A stretch of 64,000 bases of DNA from Nocardia jinanensis (GTDB taxonomy: Bacteria > Actinomycetota > Actinomycetes > Mycobacteriales > Mycobacteriaceae): NCBI RefSeq assembly GCF_014645735.1, contig NZ_BMMH01000015.1, positions 1-64,000 on the forward strand. The letters are read 5' to 3'. The position numbers and the translations under genes were made by a program. Of this stretch, positions 52,230-61,442 are shown piece after piece. Each line of letters opens with the position of its first letter. Positions within the stretch are counted from its first letter, which is position 1. A model generated the notes under the pieces. That model was not told the origin of the DNA. It saw nothing but the letters and a program-made list of their open reading frames with translations, and searched no databases.

Positions 52230-52527
52230 GCACGGAAGGAAGGAAGGCCAAGGCGGAGCCGGAAGAGAAGACTCAGTCTCCCGACCCACCCTTCCCAGCA
52301 CGGACTCCAGGCACCCACGCGGAGCTCGCCGCGACAAGGGCAGAAGCGTTGTGGGCCTGCGAAATCCGGTCCGTTGCCGGCGATGGCCTCGCATAGCTGC
52401 GGGGATGAGCTGCTGCGGAGCCCGGAAGAACGCCGAGGCCGGAGAACACAACCCAAACCAGCACGCATGGTAACCAGGTAGTCCGTGCTCGCGGGCGGTG
52501 AGGTCCAACGACCACGCCGCCCGCTTT
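52230..52527 (+). ncRNA. probable Ms1 / MTS2823-type 6S-like RNA
   Basis: No gene fits the 570 bases between the Rv3661-like and Rv3662c-like genes, exactly the place of MTS2823 in M. tuberculosis and Ms1 in M. smegmatis. The interval has a strong promoter, a predicted length near 300 nt, a 5' end GCACGGA (52230-52236) complementary to TCCGTGC (52482-52488) that would close a rod, and a terminator at 52491-52524. Ms1 binds RNA polymerase core lacking sigma in stationary phase. The assignment rests on synteny and architecture; I have not aligned it. Confidence 0.65.
52491..52524 (+). terminator. terminator of the Ms1-like RNA
   Basis: gcgggcgg at 52491-52498 pairs with ccgcccgc at 52517-52524, followed by TTTG. 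The stem can extend by two pairs with a small bulge. Confidence 0.6.
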
Positions 52528-52685
52528 GACGTCCGAGGGAGGGTGGGCGCCGATCGCCCGAGGTACGTTCTATCGGCCGGATCTCTCCGGGGCCGGTCGA
52601 CCCTCGGCGCAGGTCTCGGCCGGAACACCGACGAACCGGCCGACCACGGCGTCCCAGGTGGCAAACGGTGATGTCCGGCCGCTCT

Positions 52686-53432
52686 TCAGCCCGCGGCGGC
52701 GTCCGCGATGGATGTGGCTTCCCGCGCGCCGTCCTCCAGCGCACCGCAGCAGAACAGCACCCAACCACCCACACCCTCGGCGGTCCCGGAGCCGAAACCG
52801 GCGGCAGCGTCGAGGTAGGCCTGCCGCCGCCGCAACCAGAAGACCTCGGGCACGCCGAGCGAGCGTAGATCCAGCCCGCTGGACACCGTCACCAAACGGG
52901 ACGCCGCCCGCGCGACCAATCCGTCCGCGGACCCGAACGGTTTCAGCGTCAGCAGTTCACCGTGCACCACGGCGGCGGTGACCGGCGCCGGTGCCGAGGT
53001 GGTGAGCAGCGTCTGCGCCAGCACATCCAGGCGCTGCGCGACCCCACTGTCGGCACGAGGGCGGCCCAGTTCGTTCTCATCGTCGACCAGATCGGCGGCC
53101 GCCAGCAGATGTAACCGTGCGAGGGCCTGCAGCGGCGCCCGTTCCCAGATACCGACCAGATTCCGCAGCGCATCGCCGTCGAGCGCCTGGCCCACGCGCA
53201 GCGCGCCGGCCAGGACCGGATCGGTGACGTTACCGTCGGCGGGCAACTCGGTGCTGCCGCCGTCCAATGCCGCCGACGAGCGCGCGGCACGCACCGAGGC
53301 TTCGGCGGCGGTGGTGACCCAGCCCCGGCGGTTCGACCGATGCCGGTGGACCTCGGCCAGCGCGTCCCGGGCCTTGTCGGCGGCGGCCCGGACCCCGGGC
53401 AATTCGATGAGCGGCGCGAGCGGATCGGTCAC
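52686..53432 (-). CDS. degenerate Fic (Fido) domain protein (Rv3662c type)
   Basis: 248 residues. The helix VVHGELLTLKPFGSADGLVARA aligns with the Fic motif HxFxxGNGRxxR but lacks the catalytic His (Lys instead), the central Asn and the first Arg. An upstream RSSAALDGG resembles the inhibitory (S/T)xxxE(G/N) helix. So the fold is probably Fic without AMP-transfer chemistry. It lies 90 bases after the dppD stop in the same direction. Alternative: a helical protein of another family; the alignment is by eye. Confidence 0.7.
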   Translation of the reverse strand: MTDPLAPLIELPGVRAAADKARDALAEVHRHRSNRRGWVTTAAEASVRAARSSAALDGGSTELPADGNVTDPVLAGALRVGQALDGDALRNLVGIWERAPLQALARLHLLAAADLVDDENELGRPRADSGVAQRLDVLAQTLLTTSAPAPVTAAVVHGELLTLKPFGSADGLVARAASRLVTVSSGLDLRSLGVPEVFWLRRRQAYLDAAAGFGSGTAEGVGGWVLFCCGALEDGAREATSIADAAAG

Positions 53433-53522
53433 GGATCAGCAGGCTACCGCCGACGAGCCGCAGGACGAGCGCTGACCCCACGGCGAGAGCGGAGTCGGCC
53501 GACCGGGCCGACCGCACCGGGC

Positions 53523-55166
53523 TCAGCCGACGAACAGATCGCGGCCCGGGATGGCATCGAGCAAGCGGCGGGTGTAGTCCTCACGCGGGGAATCGAAGAT
53601 CTGCGCGGTGGGCGCCGCCTCGACGATACGACCCCGGTGCATCACCAGGACCTCGTCGGCGAGCTGACCGACCACCGCCAGATCGTGGGTGATGAACAGG
53701 TAGGTGAGGCCGAGTTCGTCCTGTAACCGGGTGAGCAGATCGAGGATGTTCTGCTGGACCAGTACGTCCAGCGCCGATACCGCTTCGTCGCAGACCAGCA
53801 GTTCCGGTTCCAGGGCCAGGGCACGCGCGATGGCGACCCGCTGCCGCTGCCCGCCGGAGAGCTCGTTGGGATATCGGGCCAGCACACCGCTGGGCAGCGC
53901 GACATGTTCCAGTAGTTCGCGGACCCGGATATCGCGTTCGGCGCGATTGCCCAGGCCGTGGGTCCGCAGCGGTTCGTCGATACACCGGTGGATCGAGTAC
54001 ATCGGGTCGAGCGAGGCGTACGGGTTCTGGAAGATCGGCTGCACCCGGCGGCGGAATCGGATCTGTTCGCGGCCGCTCATACCTCCGATATCGGTGCCGT
54101 CGAAGGCAACCGAACCGGAACTGGGTTCGAGCAGCCCGAGCACCAGCTGAGCGACTGTGGACTTCCCGGAACCGGACTCCCCGACCAGCGCGGTGGTCCG
54201 CCCACGATGCAGGGTGAACGAGACATCATCGACGGCGACCGCCTCCCTGAACCGCCACGGCACCGAGCCGCGCGTCCGGTACCTCTTGGTGAGCCGGTCC
54301 GCCACCAGGACGGGATTCGGGGCGTCGAGCTCACGCGCAGGAGCCGGACGCCGGGCGGCCGTCAGCGAGGGTGCCGATTCGACCAGTTTGCGGGTGTACT
54401 CGTGCCGCGGATCACGCAGCAGCTCCAGGGCCGGCCCCGACTCCACCACCCGGCCGCGGTACATCACCACCAGATGCTCGGCGCGCTCGGCGGCCAGCCC
54501 CAGGTCGTGAGTGATGAGAAGCATCGCGGTCCCGAATTCACTGGTGAGACTGTCGATGTGGTCGAGGATCCGGCGCTGCACAGTCACGTCGAGGGCGGAA
54601 GTCGGCTCGTCGGCGATCAGCAGATCCGGTCGGCCCGACAGCGCCATCGCGATCAGTGCGCGCTGCCGCAGACCGCCGGACAGTTCGTGCGGGTACTGAT
54701 CGATCCGTTGCTCGGGGTCGGGGATACCCGCCGCGCGCAGGAGCTCTACCGCCTGCTCGCGGGCGGCGCGGCCGCGGGCGATACCGTTGGCCACGAGGGT
54801 TTCCCGGATCTGGAACCCGATCTTGTGCACCGGGTCCAGGTTCGACATCGGATCCTGCGGGACGAAGCCGATTCTGGTGCCGCGCAGTTCCTCCAGCCGC
54901 GATTCCGAAGCGCTGGTCAGTTCGGTTCCGTCGAATTCGATACGGCCCCCGACGATTCGGCCGGCCCCTGGAAGCAGGCCGATAACCGCATGCGCGGTGG
55001 TCGATTTCCCGGACCCGCTCTCACCGACGATCGCGACGGTCTCGCCCGCGTACACAGTCAGATCCACACCGCGCACAGCATCCACACGCTCGTCCCCCGA
55101 CCCGAACACGATACGCAGATCGTGGATCCGCAGCAGCGGACGTTCCTCCTCGGCACCGGCGCTCAT
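53523..55166 (-). CDS. dppD: dipeptide ABC transporter, fused ATP-binding protein DppD
   Basis: 547 residues from ATG 55166 with two complete ATPase domains in tandem (as DppD plus DppF). First: VGESGSGKSTTAHAVIG, QDPMSNLDPV, LSGGLRQRALIAMAL, LLIADEPTSALDV. Second: VGESGSGKSTVAQLVLG, LSGGQRQRVAIARAL, LLVCDEAVSALDV. Each carries the C-terminal oligopeptide extension (RDPRHEYTRKLV, DSPREDYTRRLL). Drives peptide import with DppABC. Confidence 0.95.
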   Translation of the reverse strand: MSAGAEEERPLLRIHDLRIVFGSGDERVDAVRGVDLTVYAGETVAIVGESGSGKSTTAHAVIGLLPGAGRIVGGRIEFDGTELTSASESRLEELRGTRIGFVPQDPMSNLDPVHKIGFQIRETLVANGIARGRAAREQAVELLRAAGIPDPEQRIDQYPHELSGGLRQRALIAMALSGRPDLLIADEPTSALDVTVQRRILDHIDSLTSEFGTAMLLITHDLGLAAERAEHLVVMYRGRVVESGPALELLRDPRHEYTRKLVESAPSLTAARRPAPARELDAPNPVLVADRLTKRYRTRGSVPWRFREAVAVDDVSFTLHRGRTTALVGESGSGKSTVAQLVLGLLEPSSGSVAFDGTDIGGMSGREQIRFRRRVQPIFQNPYASLDPMYSIHRCIDEPLRTHGLGNRAERDIRVRELLEHVALPSGVLARYPNELSGGQRQRVAIARALALEPELLVCDEAVSALDVLVQQNILDLLTRLQDELGLTYLFITHDLAVVGQLADEVLVMHRGRIVEAAPTAQIFDSPREDYTRRLLDAIPGRDLFVG

Positions 55167-55212
55167 ATCTGCTCCCTGTCTCGAATCCGCGCGATCCGCT
55201 CGTTCGATGCCG

Positions 55213-56175
55213 TCACCGCGACACCCGGCCCTTCGGATCCAAGGAGTCGCCCAGGGCATCGCCGAGCATGATGAAGCCGAGCACCGTGAGAGCCAGCGCG
55301 GTAGCCGGATAGAAGAGGATCAGCGAGCCGCCGCGCAATTGCTGCTGGCCGGTCGCGATATCGGCGCCCCAGGAGACCTCGGTGGGCGGCAGGCCGACAC
55401 CCAGGAACGACAGTGTCGCCTCGGTGACGATGAAGACCCCGAGCCAGATCGCGGTCACCACGATCACCGGGCCCAGCGAGTTGGGCACTACGTGCCGGAC
55501 CAGGATGCCGAGGCGGGATACGCCCAGCGCCCGCGCCGCGAGTACGTACTCGCTGTTCTTCGCGGCGATCACCGCGCCACGGGCGATCCGCGCGGCCTGC
55601 GGCCAGGTGAAACCGGCGAGCGTGACGATCACCAGCCAGACCGTGCGGGTGGTCGACAACTGCATGAGCACGATCGCACCGAGCATCAGCGGGACGGCGT
55701 ACACGATTTCGGAGATCCGGGAGATCACTGAGTCGAGCAGCCCGCCGTAGTACCCGGCCAGCGCACCCAGGGTGGCGCCCACCAGCACGAACAGCGCGGC
55801 CGCGCCGACACCGGTGAGGACAGAGGCGCGCGCTCCGTAGATTGTCCGGGCGTAGATATCGCAGCCCTGCAGATCGAACCCGAACCAGTGCGCCGAATTG
55901 GGCGGCAGCAGGCTGTTGTCCACCACGCAGTAGCGCGGGTCCTGATCGGTGAACAGTCCGGGGAACGCCGCGACCAGCAGGACCAGCAGAATGATCGCCA
56001 CCGCGACGAGGAACAACGGATTGCGGCGCAGGCCGCGCCAGGCCTGGCCCCAGAACCCGTTAGGCGCGCCCACCACCCGCACTCGATCGGTGGCCTCGAC
56101 GGTGACCGCGTCGGCGGCGGCTACCCAGCGCTGCCTGCCCGGCCTGATCGGGCGGGCCGGCTTCTCATCGGACAT
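55213..56175 (-). CDS. dppC: dipeptide ABC transporter permease DppC
   Basis: 320 residues from ATG 56175, with AGGAG upstream. N-terminal OppC-type first helix (NPLFLVAVAIILLVLLVAAF), then the permease domain with six helices and the EAA loop VLAARALGVSRLGILVRHVVP. Ends DSLDPKGR, typical of DppC/OppC. Order dppA-B-C-D as in M. tuberculosis Rv3666c-Rv3663c. Confidence 0.95.
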   Translation of the reverse strand: MSDEKPARPIRPGRQRWVAAADAVTVEATDRVRVVGAPNGFWGQAWRGLRRNPLFLVAVAIILLVLLVAAFPGLFTDQDPRYCVVDNSLLPPNSAHWFGFDLQGCDIYARTIYGARASVLTGVGAAALFVLVGATLGALAGYYGGLLDSVISRISEIVYAVPLMLGAIVLMQLSTTRTVWLVIVTLAGFTWPQAARIARGAVIAAKNSEYVLAARALGVSRLGILVRHVVPNSLGPVIVVTAIWLGVFIVTEATLSFLGVGLPPTEVSWGADIATGQQQLRGGSLILFYPATALALTVLGFIMLGDALGDSLDPKGRVSR

Positions 56176-56189
56176 GACCGCACTCCTGT

Positions 56190-57116
56190 TCAGGTATAGC
56201 GAATCCGCGGATCGAGGACGGCGTACAGCAGGTCCACCAGCAGGTTGGCGAGCAGGAACACCACGATCAGCACCGTGACGAACGAGACCACTGTCGGCGC
56301 CTCGCCCCGGACCACCGCCTGATAGAGGGTGCCGCCGACGCCGGGGATATTGAAGATGCCCTCGGTCACGATCGCCCCGCCCATCAGCGCGCCCAGATCT
56401 GCGCCGAGGAAGGTGACCACCGGGATCAGCGAGTTGCGCAGGATGTGCACCCGGACCACCCGGCGCCGCGGCAGCCCCTTGGCCGTGGCGGTACGTACAT
56501 AGTCGGCGTCGCGGTTCTCGGCGACGGCGTTGCGGGTCAGTCGTAATACATAGGCGAAGGACAACGAGCCGAGCACCAGTGCCGGTACCACCAGCCGGCC
56601 CCAGCTCGCATCGGCACCGACGGTGACCGGCGCGATCCCCCATTCGACGCCCAGCAGGTACTGCGCGAGGAATCCGAGGACGAACACCGGGACCGCGATC
56701 ACGACCAGGCTCAACACCAGCATTGTCGAATCGAACAGTTTTCCCTTCCGCAATCCCGCCAGTGTGCCGAACAGGACACCGAACACCGCCTCGAACAGCA
56801 GTGCCAGGATCGTGAGCCGGATGGTGATCGGAAAAGCCCGGGCCAGTTCGTCTTTCACCGAACGTCCGGAGAACGTGGTGCCTAGATCGAAGGTGAAGAT
56901 GCCCTTCAGGTAGTAGAGGTACTGCACGAAGAAGGAGCGGTCGAGGTGGTAACGCGCTTTCAGCTGCGCCTCCAGCGCGGGCGTGAGGGTGCGGTCACCG
57001 GCCAGGGCGGCGACCGAACCACCGGAGACCTTGTAGATCAGGAAGTAGACGAGCAGGGTGGCCCCGAGGAACACCGGGATCATCTGCAGCAGACGCCGCA
57101 CTACATACCACGCCAT
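56190..57116 (-). CDS. dppB: dipeptide ABC transporter permease DppB
   Basis: 308 residues from ATG 57116, with AGGAG upstream. N-terminal MAWYVVRRLLQMIPVFLGAT and the end LLYAVLDPRIRY are hallmarks of DppB/OppB. The EAA loop is VRTATAKGLPRRRVVRVHIL. Six TM helices. Only 14 bases from dppC. Confidence 0.95.
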   Translation of the reverse strand: MAWYVVRRLLQMIPVFLGATLLVYFLIYKVSGGSVAALAGDRTLTPALEAQLKARYHLDRSFFVQYLYYLKGIFTFDLGTTFSGRSVKDELARAFPITIRLTILALLFEAVFGVLFGTLAGLRKGKLFDSTMLVLSLVVIAVPVFVLGFLAQYLLGVEWGIAPVTVGADASWGRLVVPALVLGSLSFAYVLRLTRNAVAENRDADYVRTATAKGLPRRRVVRVHILRNSLIPVVTFLGADLGALMGGAIVTEGIFNIPGVGGTLYQAVVRGEAPTVVSFVTVLIVVFLLANLLVDLLYAVLDPRIRYT

Positions 57117-57156
57117 GGGCACTCCTGCGGTTCGGGCGAGGATTCGCGTACGGCGG

Positions 57157-58770
57157 TCATATCAGCTCGATGTTCTCGAAATCGGCCAGGCCGTTCCAGC
57201 CGAAGGTGACGCCCTGGACCCGTTCGGAGTATCCGGCCGAGTTGACGTAGTCGAAGATCGGGATGGTCGGCATATCGCGCAGCAGCAGCGTCTGCGCGCG
57301 AGCCACCAGCGCCCACGATCCGGCCTCGGTCGGCGCCGCCTCGGCGGCCGCTATCAGAGCGTCGAATTCGGGGTTGTGGTAATCGAAATCGTTGGTTTCG
57401 GAATTACCCAGGAATCCGGGCTCCAGGAACTGGAGCATGGTCGGGTAGTCGCCCTGCCACCCCGAACGGAACGCTTTGCCGATGGTCCGCGTGGTGACCT
57501 GGTCCCGCAACTGTTTGAAAGTCGGCAAGGCCGCGCCGACGGCCTCGATCCCGAGGGTGTTCTTGATGCTGTTGGCGACCGCGTCCACCCACGCCTGATG
57601 ATCACCGTCCGCGTTGTAGGCGATCTCGAATCGTCCGCTCCACGGCGAGATCTCGTCGGCCTTCGCCCACAACCGCCGTGCCTCGTCGGGGTTGTAGTCC
57701 AGCACCCGCGCGCCGGGCAGGTCACCGTCGTAGCCCGGCAGTACCGGGGAGGTGTAGTCCCGGGCGGGTCGGCGGGTGCCCCGGAATATCTTGTCGCCGA
57801 TGGCCTGCCGCTGGATCGCCATCGAGATCGCATGCCGGCGCAACCTGCCTTCCTCACCGCCGAAATGCGGCAGCCCGGGCTGGGTACCGATCCATTGGTT
57901 CTGCGCGGTCGGCGCCGAAACCGATCGATCCCCCAGATCTGCGTCCACCACGGTCAGCGCACTGGCGGGAACAGTATCGAGCACATCCAGATTACCGGCC
58001 AGCAGATCGGCGTAGGCGGCATCGAAATCCGAATAGAACACGAAGGTCAAGCCCTTGTTCCGGGCCGGACGCCCGCCTCGGTAGTTCTCGTTGGGCACCA
58101 GCTCCAACTTCACATCGTGCTGCCAGGCATCGGGACCGGCGAACCGGTAGGGCCCGTTGCCGATCGGATACTTTCCGAACTCCTCCATATCCGCATAAGC
58201 CGCCGGTGGCAACGGATAGAACGGGGCGTAGGCCAGCCGCGTCCGGAAATCGATCGTCGGCTCTTTCAACGCGACGGTGAAGGTGAGGTCGTCGAGCACG
58301 CGCAGCCCCGACATGGTCCGCGTCCGGGGCGGATCGGCCTGCACATCCTCGAATCCGGCGATCGGCGCGTAGGTGTAGCTCTGCAACTGCGCGTTGGTGA
58401 TCAGGGCGCCGTAGTTCCACGCGTCGACGAACGAATGCGCGGTGACCGGGGACCCGTCGGAGAACGTCCAGCCGGGTTCCAGTCTGATCCGGTAGAACTG
58501 CTGATCGTCTGTCTCGATGGATTCGGCCACCTCGTCGTGCAGACTGCCGTCCGCCGCGATCCGGCGCAGCCCGGCGAACAACCGGTCGACGACGCGCCCG
58601 CCGCCGTTCTCGTTGGTATTCGACGGCACCAGCGGATTCTGCGGTTCGGAACCGTTGACCGCGATGGATTCACCGAGCGCCGGAGTCACCGTGCACGCGG
58701 GCAATATCGTCACGCCGACCAGAACCAGCACCAGGCCGACGGCCCGCAGCACCCACGACGATCCCCTCAC
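57157..58770 (-). CDS. dppA: dipeptide-binding lipoprotein DppA
   Basis: 537 residues from GTG 58770. Signal peptide VLRAVGLVLVLVGVTILPAC ends in the lipobox ILPAC, so the mature protein is lipid-anchored at Cys27 or so. The SBP_bac_5 fold follows (NPLVPSNTNENGGGRVVDRLF, YPIGNGPYRF, NENYRGG). Captures peptides, or in M. tuberculosis heme and tetrapeptides for the same locus. First gene of the operon, divergent from acs over 257 bases that must hold both promoters. Confidence 0.94.
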   Translation of the reverse strand: MRGSSWVLRAVGLVLVLVGVTILPACTVTPALGESIAVNGSEPQNPLVPSNTNENGGGRVVDRLFAGLRRIAADGSLHDEVAESIETDDQQFYRIRLEPGWTFSDGSPVTAHSFVDAWNYGALITNAQLQSYTYAPIAGFEDVQADPPRTRTMSGLRVLDDLTFTVALKEPTIDFRTRLAYAPFYPLPPAAYADMEEFGKYPIGNGPYRFAGPDAWQHDVKLELVPNENYRGGRPARNKGLTFVFYSDFDAAYADLLAGNLDVLDTVPASALTVVDADLGDRSVSAPTAQNQWIGTQPGLPHFGGEEGRLRRHAISMAIQRQAIGDKIFRGTRRPARDYTSPVLPGYDGDLPGARVLDYNPDEARRLWAKADEISPWSGRFEIAYNADGDHQAWVDAVANSIKNTLGIEAVGAALPTFKQLRDQVTTRTIGKAFRSGWQGDYPTMLQFLEPGFLGNSETNDFDYHNPEFDALIAAAEAAPTEAGSWALVARAQTLLLRDMPTIPIFDYVNSAGYSERVQGVTFGWNGLADFENIELI

Positions 58771-59027
58771 ACACCCTCCCGGTTCGTCACGACCACTGCC
58801 TCGGCACCCCACAGAGTTGTCTGCCGAATATAGGCCCCGTGGCGCGATCCCGCCGGGTTCGTGAACTCTCGGGACGGAGCCCGACCGCCGCCGTTCGTCC
58901 GGCACCGGCTGCCGCTCACCGAGCACCGGCGACCATTCGTCCCGGGATCACCGCGCCGGGCCGGAGCGAGAGTTTAGGGTCACAGGTGGCCCCTTATGGT
59001 GCAGGTAACGCGAAGGAAGTGACTCAG

Positions 59028-60983
59028 ATGACCGAAACCGCCGATCACCCGGACGCCTACCCGCCGAGTGCGGAGTTCGCTGCCGCGGCGAATGTCGATG
59101 CCGGTATCTACGAGCGTGCCGCGCAGGACCGCGAAGCGTTCTGGGCCGAGCAGGCCGACCACCTGCACTGGCACGAGCGGTGGAACCAGGTACTCGACTG
59201 GACCGATGCCCCGGTGGCGAAATGGTTCGTCGGCGGCCGGCTCAATATCGCCTACAACTGTGTGGACCGCCATGTGCTGGAGGGGCGCGGCGACAAGGTC
59301 GCGCTGCACTGGGAAGGTGAGCCGGGCGATTCCCGTACGATCACCTATTCCGATCTGCTCGCCGAGGTGAGCCGGGCCGCCAACTACCTGACCGAACTCG
59401 GGTTGACCGCCGGCGACCGGGTCGCGATCTATATGCCGATGATCCCCGAGACCATCGTGGCGATGCTGGCGTGCGCCCGCCTGGGTCTGCCCCATTCCCT
59501 GGTCTTCGCCGGTTTCTCGCCGACCGCACTGCGCCAGCGGATCGACGATGCCGAAGCGCGCCTGGTCATCACTGTCGACGGCCAGTGGCGGCGCGGCAAT
59601 CCCGCACCGCTGAAGGAGGCCGTCGACGAGGCACTGCTCGCGAAGGGGGATGTGCCCTCGAGCGTGGAGCACGTCCTGGTCGTGCGCCGCGTCGGTACCG
59701 AGGTGGAATGGACCGAGGGCCGCGACCTCTGGTGGCACGAAACGGTCGCGCAGGCCGACCCGGTCCACGAGGCACAGGCTTTCGATGCCGAGCATCCCCT
59801 GTTCATCCTCTACACGTCGGGGACGACGGGTAAGCCCAAGGGCATCCTGCACACCAGCGGCGGTTATCTGACCCAGACCAGCTACACCCACCGGGTGGTC
59901 TTCGACCACAAACCCGAAACCGATGTGTACTGGTGCACCGCCGATGTCGGCTGGGTGACCGGGCACAGCTATATCGTCTACGGTCCGCTCGCCAACGGGG
60001 CCACCCAGGTCCTCTACGAGGGCACCCCGAATTTCCCGGATGAGCACCGGCACTGGCAGATCATCGAGAAGTACGGCGTCACGATCTATTACACCGCGCC
60101 GACGCTGGTGCGCACCTTCATGAAATGGGGCCGCCAGATCCCCGACGCACACGATCTTTCCACGATCCGAGTGCTCGGGTCGGTCGGCGAACCGATCAAT
60201 CCGGAGGCCTGGCGCTGGTACCGGGATGTGATCGGTTCCGGCACCGCGCCGATCGTGGACACCTGGTGGCAGACCGAGACCGGCGCCATCATGATCTCCC
60301 CGCTGCCCGGTATCACCGCGACCAAGCCCGGCGCCGCGATGACCCCGGTGCCCGGTGTCACGGCCGCGGTGGTGGACGAAGAGGGCAAGACAGTGCGCCG
60401 CGGGGAGACCGAGGCCAACGGCTATCTCGTCCTCGACCAGCCGTGGCCGTCGATGCTGCGCGGCATCTGGGGCGATATGGAGCGCTACCGGGCCACCTAC
60501 TGGGACCGTTTCCGCGAACAGGGCTGGTATTTCGCCGGCGACGGCGCGAAACTCGACGTCAACGGCGACCTCTGGGTGCTCGGCCGAGTGGATGACGTGA
60601 TGAACATTTCCGGTCACCGCATCTCCACCGCCGAAGTGGAATCCGCGCTGGTCGGGCACTCCGGGGTAGCGGAGGCGGCGGTGGTCGGCGCCAGCGACGA
60701 GACAACCGGTCAGGGCATCGTGGCGTTCGTGATCCTGACCGCCGACGCGACCGATACCGGATCCGCCATGGTCGACGAACTCAAGGCCGAGGTGGCCCGG
60801 GCGATCAGCCCGATCGCCCGGCCGCGGGAGATCCACGTGGTGCCCGAACTGCCCAAGACCCGCAGCGGCAAGATCATGCGCCGGTTGCTGCGCGATGTGG
60901 CCGAGGGCCGGGAGCTCGGCGACACTTCGACCCTGGTGGATCCGCAGGTCTTCGAGGCCATCCGCGCCGGTCGCTCCGACTGA
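59028..60983 (+). CDS. acs: acetyl-CoA synthetase Acs
   Basis: 651 residues from ATG 59028. Makes acetyl-CoA from acetate, ATP and CoA. LYTSGTTGKPKGILHT is the P-loop, TWWQTETGAIMISP binds adenylate, and VDDVMNISGHRIS is the hinge. KTRSGKIMRR at about 617 contains the catalytic Lys that is acetylated by Pat-type enzymes in mycobacteria. GAAGGA upstream. Followed by the second locus of the 180-bp repeat. Confidence 0.97.
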   Translation: MTETADHPDAYPPSAEFAAAANVDAGIYERAAQDREAFWAEQADHLHWHERWNQVLDWTDAPVAKWFVGGRLNIAYNCVDRHVLEGRGDKVALHWEGEPGDSRTITYSDLLAEVSRAANYLTELGLTAGDRVAIYMPMIPETIVAMLACARLGLPHSLVFAGFSPTALRQRIDDAEARLVITVDGQWRRGNPAPLKEAVDEALLAKGDVPSSVEHVLVVRRVGTEVEWTEGRDLWWHETVAQADPVHEAQAFDAEHPLFILYTSGTTGKPKGILHTSGGYLTQTSYTHRVVFDHKPETDVYWCTADVGWVTGHSYIVYGPLANGATQVLYEGTPNFPDEHRHWQIIEKYGVTIYYTAPTLVRTFMKWGRQIPDAHDLSTIRVLGSVGEPINPEAWRWYRDVIGSGTAPIVDTWWQTETGAIMISPLPGITATKPGAAMTPVPGVTAAVVDEEGKTVRRGETEANGYLVLDQPWPSMLRGIWGDMERYRATYWDRFREQGWYFAGDGAKLDVNGDLWVLGRVDDVMNISGHRISTAEVESALVGHSGVAEAAVVGASDETTGQGIVAFVILTADATDTGSAMVDELKAEVARAISPIARPREIHVVPELPKTRSGKIMRRLLRDVAEGRELGDTSTLVDPQVFEAIRAGRSD

Positions 60984-61008
60984 CCGATCCGGGCGCCCGC
61001 CCACGCGA

Positions 61009-61295
61009 ACCTTCCGACTCCTCCGGTCGGTCCGCTTCCGTGGTCGGGCCCGCCCCGGTTCTGGAGCGACCGAGCGCAGCGACCGACCGCGTCCAGCCGG
61101 CCCGGCCATAGATCGGCGACCACTGCGCACTTACAGAGCCGTGAACCTACCCAGGCTGGTCGAGGCAAACCTCCGCGCACACCTTCCGTCCACTCCGGAT
61201 GGTCCGCCCCAGTAGGCGGGGCCCGCCCCGGTTCTGGAGCGACGTAGCGAAGGAGCGCAGCGACTGAGCGAAGGAGTGAAGAACCGGGGTTAACA
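61009..61295 (+). repeat. 180-bp family tandem repeat, about 1.6 units, 3' of acs
   Basis: Two copies of the core starting accttccg at 61009 and 61181 (period near 171), each with the segment gcccgccccggttctggagcgac and followed by gagcgaagga-type microrepeats. The spacer (atcggcgaccac, cctacccaggctggtcgagg) matches the reverse complement of 91-180. Orientation relative to the upstream gene is the same as after panC. 60984-61442 contains no gene. Confidence 0.8.
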
Positions 61296-61307
61296 GGGCC
61301 CCGCCTC

Positions 61308-61326
61308 GCGGCGCCGCAGGCGCCGC
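61308..61326. terminator. GCGGCGCC hairpin
   Basis: gcggcgcc, loop gca, ggcgccgc; related in sequence to the hairpin at 22329-22346. It may end the acs transcript after the repeats. Confidence 0.5.
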
Positions 61327-61381
61327 CAATAAAGTCGCAAGTGGTGTGCCGGGAAGTCTGGTCGGCGAGATCGACGCGCGC

Positions 61382-61403
61382 CCGTGGAAGGCAGCTTCCA
61401 CGG
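61382..61403. promoter_or_regulatory. stem-loop just before nhaA
   Basis: ccgtggaag, loop gcag, cttccacgg, a perfect 9-bp stem, 40 bases before the nhaA GTG. Could be a terminator of upstream transcription or a leader structure. Confidence 0.45.
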
Positions 61404-61442
61404 CGGGCGCGATAGATGTTCGTCCGACCGAAAGGTTTTCCC

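Noticed and set aside
58980..61130. 716-residue frame opposite acs
   Set aside because: Antisense shadow of acs codon bias; no conserved motif.
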